A stretch of DNA of 5,746 nucleotides from contig QIDJ01000390.1 in assembly GCA_003228395.1 (NCBI GenBank), positions 1-5,746 of the forward strand, given 5' to 3'. Shown here piece after piece: positions 1-5,108 of this stretch. The translations under genes and the position numbers were made by a program. The notes under the pieces are model-generated. The model searched no databases. It was given only the letters and a program-made list of their open reading frames with translations, and was not told the DNA's origin. Origin of the DNA: Flammeovirgaceae bacterium (GTDB lineage Bacteria > Bacteroidota > Bacteroidia > Cytophagales > Cyclobacteriaceae). Position 1 is the stretch's first letter, and each line of letters opens with the position of its first letter.

Positions 1-195
1 CTGCTCTACTGACTGGCGCAGCTCGTCAAGAGAAACGCCCAGTTTTTTCAGTAAGCTCATAGCCACTCCTTCGCCTTCCCTGATCATGCCGAGAAGAAGA
101 TGCTCTGTCCCGATATATTCATGACCTAACCGGAGAGCCTCCTCCCGGCTAAGAGAAATTACTTCTTTCACCCTGTTTGAAAACTTCGCTTCCAT
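1..195 (-). CDS. clpC: ClpC-type Clp protease ATPase, N-terminal fragment (cut by window edge)
   Basis: This is the first 65 codons of a ClpC/ClpA-family AAA+ unfoldase, the cytoplasmic ATPase that feeds substrates to the ClpP peptidase. The visible part is the first repeat of the Clp N-domain, which binds adaptors and substrates. It opens MEAKFSNRVKEV, then has ALRLGHEYIGTEHLLLG (about residues 20-36) and REGEGVA, the classic ClpC N-domain signature. The ATG at 193-195 is at the family's usual start, and a promoter-like sequence lies about 28 bp upstream. The ATPase modules and the rest of the gene lie outside the window, so integrity cannot be judged. It is co-oriented with the wbqC-family gene upstream but separated by 108 bp, and probably has its own promoter. 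ClpB is an alternative, but the EYIGTEHLLLG wording and the N-terminus fit ClpC better. Confidence 0.93.
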   Translation of the reverse strand, partial: MEAKFSNRVKEVISLSREEALRLGHEYIGTEHLLLGMIREGEGVAMSLLKKLGVSLDELRQSVEQ

Positions 196-222
196 TTCAA
201 CCGCTCAATGTAATGTATTTGG

Positions 223-252
223 TAAATCTATCACTTTTCATTTGAAAACAAA
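223..252 (-). promoter_or_regulatory. Probable clpC promoter with a dyad in the spacer
   Basis: Read on the minus strand, TTTG (249-252) is followed after 18 bp by TAGATTTA (223-230), a 7/8 match to the Bacteroidota -7 element TAnnTTTG. The expected transcript would start near 217 and carry a leader of roughly 20 nt. The spacer is almost filled by a perfect 6-bp inverted repeat, TTTTCA-TT-TGAAAA at 235-248, which could be an operator. The spacing is 1-2 bp shorter than the usual 19-21 bp. The call rests on motif match and position only. Confidence 0.5.
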
Positions 253-303
253 TAATGTGCCTGAAATTATTAGTAAAACGGTATCAATTTTCTAAATGTT
301 CAG

Positions 304-930
304 TTAATCAGGGGTAATTGAAGCCTGGAGTATGGAAATGGCATGCGGCCCTTCGCAAAAAATCAGGTCCAGCACGCTCAGGTTCGGTGTAAACCGGTCG
401 CCGAAAACCTGTGTGTATGGTGCAGGATTGAAAAAAGAAGGCCATTTATTCCGGTTTTTTGAATTAAGCAGAACCCTGAAATCGGAGTAAGAATCATCGT
501 AGGTATGAATAAATTTTTCGGTAAATAAAATTTCTTTTTTCAGATCAAGCATTTGCAGACATTCTGTCATACTTTCGATGGCGAAGTCAAACAACAACTC
601 CCTTCTTGTGAAAAGTAAAGGCTGTATGCGGTCTTCGAAGTGTTCAAAAAAAGGCGCTTTGCCGTACGCCGAAGTAAGAGACCGCCAATGCCGTATCTGC
701 CACTGCTGGCTGTTATCGATCCGGATGCCGGATACAGGAATATTTTTCCTGCTGCCCATGACCGGTATATTCAATGTAATGATTCCGTTTGCTCCCAGAA
801 TATGGCAACGTGAGCGGTAGGTTTGACGGACAAAACTCTCATGTTTTTCAATGAATGGTTTATCTGCATTTATCCATTTGGCCATGTAGGCTACATTCGG
901 AAAATATGCACAAGAGAAAATTGCATGCAT
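304..930 (-). CDS. WbqC-family protein
   Basis: This 208-residue protein matches the WbqC-like family (named after a gene of O-antigen clusters and common in Bacteroidota), whose biochemical function is not established. Family landmarks are AYFPN near the N-terminus (residues 8-12), the FVRQTYRSRC block (33-42) followed by ILGANG and LNIPV (44-57), and HWRSLTSAYGKAPFFEHF (81-98), corresponding to the usual H-W-x-x-I-x-x-A-Y-x-x-x-P-F-F-x-x-Y motif. There is no signal peptide or membrane segment, so it is probably cytoplasmic. The ATG at 928-930 lies 23 bp after the stop of the yciO-like gene, so the two are probably co-transcribed. In other Bacteroidota, WbqC genes often sit near signal peptidase genes; here the neighbours are yciO and clpC instead. 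The family call is firm, the function is not. Confidence 0.85.
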   Translation of the reverse strand: MHAIFSCAYFPNVAYMAKWINADKPFIEKHESFVRQTYRSRCHILGANGIITLNIPVMGSRKNIPVSGIRIDNSQQWQIRHWRSLTSAYGKAPFFEHFEDRIQPLLFTRRELLFDFAIESMTECLQMLDLKKEILFTEKFIHTYDDSYSDFRVLLNSKNRNKWPSFFNPAPYTQVFGDRFTPNLSVLDLIFCEGPHAISILQASITPD

Positions 931-953
931 GCTTTTTACTGGTCAGGTTTTGA

Positions 954-1580
954 TTACAGATCTTCGGTATTTCCCAGCCCTTCACGGATTACCTCGTACT
1001 CCTCGCCGGTGCAGTCAATGACGGTAGAAGGTATGTTTCCACCCGGTCCGCCGTCAATGACGATATCCACGGTATGTTTGTACCTTTCAAAAATATGTTC
1101 CGGATCAGTCATATACGCCACAATGGCATCCGCATCTTTCAACGAGGCATTGATGATGGGGTTTCCCAGGCCGCGTACGATATCGCGCGGTATCTCATTA
1201 TCAGGAACCCGGATCCCCACGGTCTTTTTATTCACTCCTAGTATTTTTGGTACACTTGATCTTGAATCCAGAATATAGGTGTAAGGACCCGGAAGGCTCT
1301 TTTTCATTAGTTTAAACAGCGGGGTGGTAATATGGCGGGCATAATCGGAAATATTACCCAGGTCATGGCATATAAAAGAAAGATTGAGCTTGTGGGGTCT
1401 GATACCGATCAGCCTGCAAAGTTTTTCGATGGCTTTTTTATTGAACAGGTCACACCCCACCCCATACACCGTATCAGTAGGATAGATGATCACCCCGCCA
1501 TTTTTCAACGTATCAATTACGCGTCCGATCTTTTGATCCGACGGGTTATGCGGGTGAATTTTCAGCAACGTAGCTGCCAT
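954..1580 (-). CDS. yciO: YciO-type protein of the Sua5/YciO/YrdC superfamily
   Basis: This 208-residue cytoplasmic protein has the YrdC-like fold used by TsaC/Sua5 to make threonylcarbamoyl-AMP for tRNA t6A, but it follows the YciO branch. Visible landmarks are IHPHNP (8-13), GGVIIYPTDTVYGVGCD (28-44), LSFICHDLGNISDYA (67-81), KKSLPGPYTYIL (93-104), TVGIRVPDN (120-128) and STVIDCTG..VIREGLG (185-203). TsaC proteins carry a K-x-R element and an S-x-N element. Here the equivalent positions read G59-I-R61 and S146-L-K148, so both the Lys and the Asn are missing. YciO proteins generally lack or alter this tetrad, and E. coli YciO does not replace TsaC. The start at 1578-1580 gives the full-length N-terminus. 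It heads a probable two-gene operon with the wbqC-family gene. A pipeline may call it 'L-threonylcarbamoyladenylate synthase'; I would treat that activity as unproven. Confidence 0.9.
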   Translation of the reverse strand: MAATLLKIHPHNPSDQKIGRVIDTLKNGGVIIYPTDTVYGVGCDLFNKKAIEKLCRLIGIRPHKLNLSFICHDLGNISDYARHITTPLFKLMKKSLPGPYTYILDSRSSVPKILGVNKKTVGIRVPDNEIPRDIVRGLGNPIINASLKDADAIVAYMTDPEHIFERYKHTVDIVIDGGPGGNIPSTVIDCTGEEYEVIREGLGNTEDL

Positions 1581-1617
1581 GTATTTCGTTTTTTGTTATG
1601 TAGTATCTTTTTGAAAC

Positions 1618-1645
1618 ATGAGCTAAGAGCTATGAATTATGAGCT
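1618..1645. repeat. Degenerate 7-bp tandem repeat, four units
   Basis: Four head-to-tail heptamers read ATGAGCT, AAGAGCT, ATGAATT and ATGAGCT. The first and last are identical and the middle two differ at one or two positions. The array lies in the yciO leader region, between the start codon and the candidate yciO -7 element. The next seven bases on either side do not continue the pattern. It looks like a decayed microsatellite-type array; no function is inferred. Confidence 0.6.
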
Positions 1646-1685
1646 TTGTCAGCATTATTTCGAAGAAAATACTGCCTTTTACCTG

Positions 1686-1713
1686 CAAAACTAACAAATG
1701 CTCCTGCAAACAA
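1686..1713 (-). promoter_or_regulatory. Candidate promoter for the yciO-wbqC operon
   Basis: On the minus strand, TAGTTTTG (1686-1693) matches the Bacteroidota -7 consensus TAnnTTTG exactly. The best upstream partner is TTG (1711-1713) with a 17-bp spacer, shorter than the usual 19-21 bp, so the -33 half is weak. If used, it leaves a leader of about 100 nt containing the heptamer array. It points away from the mltG promoter, making 1686-1751 a divergent promoter region. Confidence 0.4.
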
Positions 1714-1717
1714 CCCG

Positions 1718-1736
1718 GTTTTGAAAGCCTCAAAAC
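1718..1736. promoter_or_regulatory. Inverted repeat overlapping the mltG -33 element
   Basis: GTTTTGA (1718-1724) and TCAAAAC (1730-1736) form perfect 7-bp arms around a 5-bp centre. The left arm contains the -33 TTTG of the mltG promoter and the right arm lies in the spacer. A protein bound here would compete with RNA polymerase. Operator function is inferred from position only. Confidence 0.35.
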
Positions 1737-1751
1737 AATTCAGTACTTTTG
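1720..1751 (+). promoter_or_regulatory. mltG promoter (Bacteroidota -33/-7 type)
   Basis: TTTG (1720-1723), a 20-bp spacer, then TACTTTTG (1744-1751) match both halves of the Bacteroidota consensus with ideal spacing. The -7 element ends only 6 bp before the ATG at 1758, so transcription should start at or within a few bases of the start codon, giving a leaderless or nearly leaderless mRNA. This also rules out translation from the in-frame TTG at 1749, which lies inside the -7 element. Confidence 0.75.
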
Positions 1752-1757
1752 CCCTCC

Positions 1758-2807
1758 ATGAAAAAAAGAAAAATATTTGCTGTTTTTCTGGTAGTCTTTA
1801 CCGTACTGCTCACCACTTTCAGCTTCTACGGATACCAGATTGTACGGTCGCCCAACATTCTGGTGGATAAAAATGACCGGATCTTACTTATCCCGGAAGG
1901 AGCGGACTTTAGCAGCGTGCGTGATACACTGTACAAATACGATTATGTGCAGGATATCGTTAGTTTCAGTTTTATTGCGAAGCTCATGGATTATGATGTT
2001 TCCGTGAAACCGGGGCGGTACCGGCTTAAAAAAAATATGTCAAATGTTGAAGCCATCCGCTTACTGCGGGCCGGTATTCAGGAGCCAACATATATTACTT
2101 TTAATAACCTACGGCTAATAGAAGATCTGGCTGCACGGATTACACAAACCATTGAAATGTCCCCTGCCGCTTTTCTTTCCACACTGAACAGATATGTGAA
2201 AGAAAACAAGAAGGGCTTTAATGATAACACGGTACTTTGCCTGTTTATACCCAATACCTATGAGGTGTATTGGAATATTTCGCCTGATGCATTGATCAGC
2301 CGTATGGAAGAAGAGTACGAACGCTTCTGGAATGAAACTCGTATCGAAAAAGCGGCGACTCTGGGTCTTACTCCGGTGGAGATGTCCATACTTGCCTCGA
2401 TTGTTCAGGCCGAAGCCTCAAATGTGGATGAGGGGCCTGTAATTGCAGGACTATACCTCAACCGGTTAAGAAAAAACATGTACCTGCAGGCCGATCCTAC
2501 CCTGGTATATGCTTCCGGTGATTTTGCGTTAAAACGTGTATTAAATGTACACAAGCAAATTGATTCGCCTTACAACACCTATAAATACAAGGGACTACCG
2601 CCCGGCCCGATCAACCTGCCTGAGATCTGGGCCATTGATGCGATACTGGATTACCAGCCACATAATTATATTTATATGTGCGCAAAAGAAGATTTTTCGG
2701 GATATCACAATTTTGCCACCAACCTGCGCGATCACAACCGCAATGCGGCACGTTACCAGCGGGCGCTTTCGATCGAGCAACGCAAAGCGCGACAGTTGGG
2801 GAATTAA
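1758..2807 (+). CDS. mltG: Endolytic murein transglycosylase MltG (YceG-like)
   Basis: The 349-residue product cleaves nascent glycan strands internally at the cytoplasmic membrane and is thought to end strand polymerisation. The N-terminus MKKRKIF is followed by one hydrophobic anchor (about residues 6-26), with the rest periplasmic. The YceG domain shows KPGRYRL (84-90), FIPNTYEVYW (163-172), ILASIVQAEA (211-220), LYLNRL..MYLQADPTLVYA (232-252), SPYNTY (270-275), GLPPGPI (279-285) and HNFATNLRDHN (317-327). The catalytic Glu equivalent to E. coli E218 is E219. The Glu normally two residues before it is Gln217 here. Length is normal for the family. The ATG at 1758 is preferred over the upstream in-frame TTG because the promoter occupies that stretch. 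The gene diverges from yciO and converges with higA, with no recognisable terminator between mltG and higA. Confidence 0.95.
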   Translation: MKKRKIFAVFLVVFTVLLTTFSFYGYQIVRSPNILVDKNDRILLIPEGADFSSVRDTLYKYDYVQDIVSFSFIAKLMDYDVSVKPGRYRLKKNMSNVEAIRLLRAGIQEPTYITFNNLRLIEDLAARITQTIEMSPAAFLSTLNRYVKENKKGFNDNTVLCLFIPNTYEVYWNISPDALISRMEEEYERFWNETRIEKAATLGLTPVEMSILASIVQAEASNVDEGPVIAGLYLNRLRKNMYLQADPTLVYASGDFALKRVLNVHKQIDSPYNTYKYKGLPPGPINLPEIWAIDAILDYQPHNYIYMCAKEDFSGYHNFATNLRDHNRNAARYQRALSIEQRKARQLGN

Positions 2808-2971
2808 TCAGAATATATCTCAATTATAATTAAAAAAAATGATTTACTATCCATTGTGGTTACATTGCCCGGGATTCAGCAAAATATGCAAGAATTCAGA
2901 TTAAAAGAATAAGGGAACGATCCGGACAAATATTACGATTTGAACTTCTTTAAATCTCTGAATTCAGCATT
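2808..2971. other. Convergent intergenic region between mltG and higA, with inverted repeat
   Basis: This 164-bp AT-rich gap lies between the 3' ends of mltG and higA. GAATTCAGA (2892-2900) and TCTGAATTC (2957-2965) form perfect 9-bp arms separated by 56 bp; the right arm overlaps a 10-bp perfect palindrome, CTGAATTCAG (2958-2967). The word ACATTGCC at 2862-2869 recurs at 3610-3617 on the other side of higBA. I see no GC-rich hairpin followed by a T-run on either strand, so the terminators for the two converging genes are not evident. No credible coding region is visible. Confidence 0.5.
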
Positions 2972-3271
2972 TTATAGTTCCGTTGAGTAAATCTTTTTCA
3001 CTACCTCTTTTGCAAAAAATTTTTGTTTTGCAACATACAAATCATAATTCCTTTGCATCGCTAGCCATAAGTCCGGTGAAGTATCAAATGCTTCTGATAA
3101 CCTCAGCGCCATTTCCGGGCTGATTCCGGCGCGTTCATTCAGAATGGCCGTCATAGTTTGTCTGCTTATCCCGAGAGACACTGCCAGCTGACCAACTTTT
3201 AATCCGAGGGGCTTCAGGTAATCATCCTTCAAAATTCTACCTGGATGAACCGGTTTATACATTTTTAACAT
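2972..3271 (-). CDS. higA: HigA-family antitoxin (XRE helix-turn-helix)
   Basis: This 99-residue protein is the antitoxin of the adjacent HigB: it should bind and inhibit HigB and repress the operon through its helix-turn-helix. It opens with the HigA hallmark KPVHPGRILKDDYLKPLGL (residues 6-24). The HTH follows at about 25-46, with VGQLAVSLGISRQTMTAIL, then RAGISPEMALRLSEAF (47-62) and SPDLWLAMQRNYDLY (65-79). The C-terminus is basic. I chose the ATG at 3271, which starts one base after the higB stop (TGA-T-ATG). An in-frame ATG at 3289 would overlap higB by 17 bp and add six residues, and one at 3262 would remove three. Toxin-first order is typical of higBA. It is transcribed opposite to mltG and the thioesterase. 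Confidence 0.92.
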   Translation of the reverse strand: MLKMYKPVHPGRILKDDYLKPLGLKVGQLAVSLGISRQTMTAILNERAGISPEMALRLSEAFDTSPDLWLAMQRNYDLYVAKQKFFAKEVVKKIYSTEL

Positions 3272-3272
3272 A

Positions 3273-3551
3273 TCAATGATAATCTTCAAGTTTCACATCA
3301 AATGCATCTCCATTTTTAAATCTAAAAGTGATTCTCCAGTTACTTCTTACTGTTACTGCCCAGGTTCCCTTCTTAGTTCCTTTTAGCTTATGTAACATCA
3401 ATCCGGGAGCATTCATATCTCGTATTTCTTTGGCCGCTTGCAGCCTGGTTAAAATATTTTCAGTCTTTCTTAATAAATCACTTCTTATCTTCGATTTATC
3501 TCCTTTTACAAACAGGAGTCTTAATGTTTTATCCTTAAAACTTTTAATCAT
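3273..3551 (-). CDS. higB: HigB-family toxin (RelE superfamily mRNA interferase)
   Basis: This 92-residue protein is a ribosome-dependent mRNA endonuclease toxin of the RelE/HigB superfamily. It begins MIKSFKDK, as HigB proteins do. It contains LHKLKGTKKGTWAVTV (53-68), the strand-core segment SNWRITFRF (70-78) and the terminal GDAFDVKLEDYH (81-92). H54, K57, R73, D90, Y91 and H92 sit where catalytic or RNA-contacting residues are reported for Proteus HigB, so it looks active. The frame is open up to 3626, but translation from there would run through the promoter and operator, and only the ATG at 3549-3551 gives the family N-terminus. Its promoter lies immediately upstream. The gene is visibly AT-rich compared with mltG, consistent with acquisition. 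Confidence 0.93.
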   Translation of the reverse strand: MIKSFKDKTLRLLFVKGDKSKIRSDLLRKTENILTRLQAAKEIRDMNAPGLMLHKLKGTKKGTWAVTVRSNWRITFRFKNGDAFDVKLEDYH

Positions 3552-3561
3552 TAAAATGTAA

Positions 3562-3584
3562 AATGTAAAGATATACTTTACATT
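3562..3584. promoter_or_regulatory. Probable HigA operator 1 over the higBA -7 element
   Basis: AATGTAAAG (3562-3570) and CTTTACATT (3576-3584) are perfect 9-bp arms around a 5-bp centre. The left arm overlaps the -7 element. An extra TGTAAA half-site lies at 3557-3562, seven bases before the TGTAAA of the left arm. HigA-type antitoxins usually repress their own promoter by binding such palindromes. Assignment to HigA is inferred from position. Confidence 0.6.
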
Positions 3585-3596
3585 GTTAATTAACAA
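3566..3596 (-). promoter_or_regulatory. higBA promoter
   Basis: On the minus strand, TTG (3594-3596), a 20-bp spacer and TATCTTTA (3566-3573) fit the Bacteroidota promoter pattern, with one mismatch in the -7 element. Transcription would start near 3560, leaving a leader of about 10 nt before the higB ATG. Both promoter elements are embedded in palindromes, as expected for an autoregulated toxin-antitoxin operon. Confidence 0.55.
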
Positions 3597-3597
3597 T
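3582..3597. promoter_or_regulatory. 16-bp perfect palindrome over the higBA -33 element
   Basis: ATTGTTAATTAACAAT is a perfect 16-bp palindrome containing the -33 TTG of the higBA promoter. It shares its first three bases with the neighbouring operator 1. Its core differs from the TGTAAA motif, so it may be a second site for HigA or a site for another regulator. Confidence 0.5.
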
Positions 3598-3652
3598 TTA
3601 TTTTGATTAACATTGCCAAAGATCACATTAATTTATCATTTTATTTCCGAGG

Positions 3653-4063
3653 ATGTACACAGCCGAAACACAAATCAGGGTACGCTATGCCGAAACCGAC
3701 CAAATGGGATACGTGTATTACGGGCACTATGCCATGTATTATGAAGTTGGCAGGGCGGATGCCATGCGTCAGTTAGGGTTTACGTACCGCGATCTGGAGG
3801 AAATGGGTATTATGATGCCGGTTTTGGACAGCAAAATCAGGTATCTGAAACCTGCACGTTATGACGACTTGTTGACCATTAAAGTAATAATTCCCTCGCT
3901 GCCTGCTGTGAAAATGAATTTTACTTACGAAATTACAAATGAGAAAGGCGAGTTAATAAACCAGGGTGAAACCACACTGGCTTTTATTGACATGGAGAAT
4001 GGCAGGCCGAGGCGTTTGCCGGATGTGATGAAAAAAATATTTGAACCCTGGTTCCGTAAATGA
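3653..4063 (+). CDS. Acyl-CoA thioesterase, YbgC/FadM (4HBT) family
   Basis: This 136-residue cytoplasmic hotdog-fold protein should hydrolyse acyl-CoA thioesters; the chain-length preference cannot be read from sequence. The family signature is at the N-terminus: RVRYAETDQMGYVYYGHY (9-26), then YEVGRADAMRQLG (30-42). D16 is the conserved catalytic Asp. The usual Asn in the V-Y-x-x-N-Y element is His25 here. Later parts are KIRYLKPARYDDLLTI (61-76), typical of the second half of the fold, and TTLAFIDMENGRPRRLP (107-123). Length is normal. The ATG at 3653 fits the family start, and GAGG directly abuts it, too close to act as a normal ribosome binding site. No convincing promoter is visible upstream. 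Its stop overlaps the brkB start by 4 bp (ATGA), so the two are translationally coupled. Confidence 0.92.
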   Translation: MYTAETQIRVRYAETDQMGYVYYGHYAMYYEVGRADAMRQLGFTYRDLEEMGIMMPVLDSKIRYLKPARYDDLLTIKVIIPSLPAVKMNFTYEITNEKGELINQGETTLAFIDMENGRPRRLPDVMKKIFEPWFRK

Positions 4064-5043
4064 AATTCAAAACAAAAAAGCGGCTTGTTAAGTCTAAAAG
4101 ATTTATCCGGTTAAGGCGGCACTTAAAAGACATAAATTTTATACAGGGTCAATTCACCCTTTATGAGATTTTGTTTGTTTTTTTTAAAAAGATCAAGGAT
4201 GACGACATTCTCGAGCGGGCCAATGCCGTAGCTTTCAGCTTCACCATCGCTCTGTTTCCTGCAGTCATTTTTCTGTTTGCCCTCATACCAATGGTACACG
4301 AACTGATTCCGGCGGTTGACAATCAGGGCATCCTTGATTTTATGAGTACATGGATGCCTGCGAATATGTTTTCGGTGGTGGAATCTACCATTACAGATAT
4401 TCTGAGTAAGTCAAGGGGCGGCCTGCTTACTTTTGGCGCCCTGCTGGCTTTGTTTCTCGCTTCCAACGGGATGGTATCATTAATGAATGCTTTCAACTCC
4501 ATTTATAAAACGAAAGAAAACCGGTCGTTTTTACGGCAGCGGGTCATCGCCACCGGGCTGATATTAATGCTCTCAGGTGTGTTGGTGCTTTCCATTGTGC
4601 TGCTTGTGGTCGGCCAGATATTACTTGGCCTGATCGCCGAACTCGTTATTGATATCAGTGAGTATGGAATTGATATTAACCAGGTATTGATCCTGCGGTT
4701 TATCGTATTGTTCATCGTCTTTTTGATTGCTATTTCGGCTATTTATTATTTTGCGCCGGCGGTGCATTTCAGGTGGCAGTTTTTCTCTGTCGGAGCGGTG
4801 TTTGCTACGTTAATCAGTTTACTGATTTCTTATGTATTCTCTTATTACGTGGTCAATTTCGGCACTTACAATAAGCTTTACGGGTCGATCGGTGTGATGC
4901 TGGCGATGATGGTATGGCTGTTTCTTTTTTCAGTAGTATTGCTGGTAGGCTATGAAATAAACGCAAGCATCCACACCGTGCAGCACCTGCACAAGATCAA
5001 TGCGCTGAAGGCCGCCAAGGCGAAAGTTAAGATTGGGGGGTAG
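4060..5043 (+). CDS. YihY/BrkB-family inner-membrane protein
   Basis: This 327-residue polytopic membrane protein belongs to the YihY/BrkB family, of uncertain function. A basic N-terminus (KFKTKKRLVKSKRFIRLRR) precedes about six membrane segments at roughly residues 55-80, 121-143, 163-192, 209-231, 241-265 and 277-302. Family signatures are NAVAFSFTIALFPAVIFL (55-72), LLALFLASNGMVSLMNAFN (128-146) and YNKLYGSIGVMLAMMVWLFL (270-289), followed by LLVGYEINA (294-302). Homologs were once mislabelled ribonuclease BN; nothing here resembles a nuclease. The start lies within the ATGA overlap with the thioesterase gene, so the two form an operon. The last codons contain a run of six G before TAG, a possible slippage site. 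No terminator is evident before the next promoter. From memory, co-location with mltG and a thioesterase is common in Bacteroidota. Confidence 0.92.
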   Translation: MKFKTKKRLVKSKRFIRLRRHLKDINFIQGQFTLYEILFVFFKKIKDDDILERANAVAFSFTIALFPAVIFLFALIPMVHELIPAVDNQGILDFMSTWMPANMFSVVESTITDILSKSRGGLLTFGALLALFLASNGMVSLMNAFNSIYKTKENRSFLRQRVIATGLILMLSGVLVLSIVLLVVGQILLGLIAELVIDISEYGIDINQVLILRFIVLFIVFLIAISAIYYFAPAVHFRWQFFSVGAVFATLISLLISYVFSYYVVNFGTYNKLYGSIGVMLAMMVWLFLFSVVLLVGYEINASIHTVQHLHKINALKAAKAKVKIGG

Positions 5044-5047
5044 GTTT

Positions 5048-5082
5048 TTTGACTATTCGTGATTAAGGTCTGACTATGTTTG
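5048..5082 (+). promoter_or_regulatory. Candidate promoter for the AbiEii-type toxin-antitoxin pair
   Basis: TATGTTTG at 5075-5082 matches the -7 consensus TAnnTTTG exactly. The nearest TTTG (5048-5051) is 23 bp upstream, slightly longer than the usual spacing. Transcription would begin about 5087, downstream of the first possible ATG at 5076, which supports the later start at 5109 for the antitoxin gene. Confidence 0.4.
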
Positions 5083-5108
5083 CAATAAAAAATAATGTAT
5101 TTTTAACT

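Noticed and set aside
1332..1694. Plus-strand open frame antisense to yciO, and similar antisense frames at 578-820 and 823-1278
   Set aside because: They lie opposite well-supported yciO and wbqC-family genes and their translations show no recognisable domain.
2821..2840. Possible terminator after mltG (AATTATAATT followed by an A-run)
   Set aside because: The stem has no GC pairs and the run is of A, not T, in the direction of mltG transcription.
2839..2990. Short open stretches in the mltG-higA gap (a 21-codon frame from 2839; a frame from 2886 interrupted by TAA at 2910)
   Set aside because: Too short, no recognisable family and no promoter; a decayed gene remnant is possible but cannot be supported.
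3271..3281. Palindrome TATCAATGATA at the higB stop/higA start junction
   Set aside because: Short, AT-rich and largely dictated by the coding sequence; no regulatory reading is justified.
3552..3626. In-frame upstream extension of higB that would add 25 residues
   Set aside because: The stretch contains the higBA promoter and operators, and HigB proteins begin with MIKSFKDK, encoded from 3551.
3601..3652. Promoter for the thioesterase-brkB operon (TTTG at 3602 with TAATTTAT at 3629)
   Set aside because: The spacer is 23 bp and the -7 element has two mismatches, too weak to call.
4503..4715. Minus-strand open frame inside brkB, and another at 5316-5507 over the toxin
   Set aside because: Antisense shadows of clear coding genes with no family resemblance.
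5076..5108. Longer start of the antitoxin candidate (ATG at 5076)
   Set aside because: A perfect -7 element spans this ATG and the extra 11 residues are not expected in the family. Kept as an alternative, not the main call.
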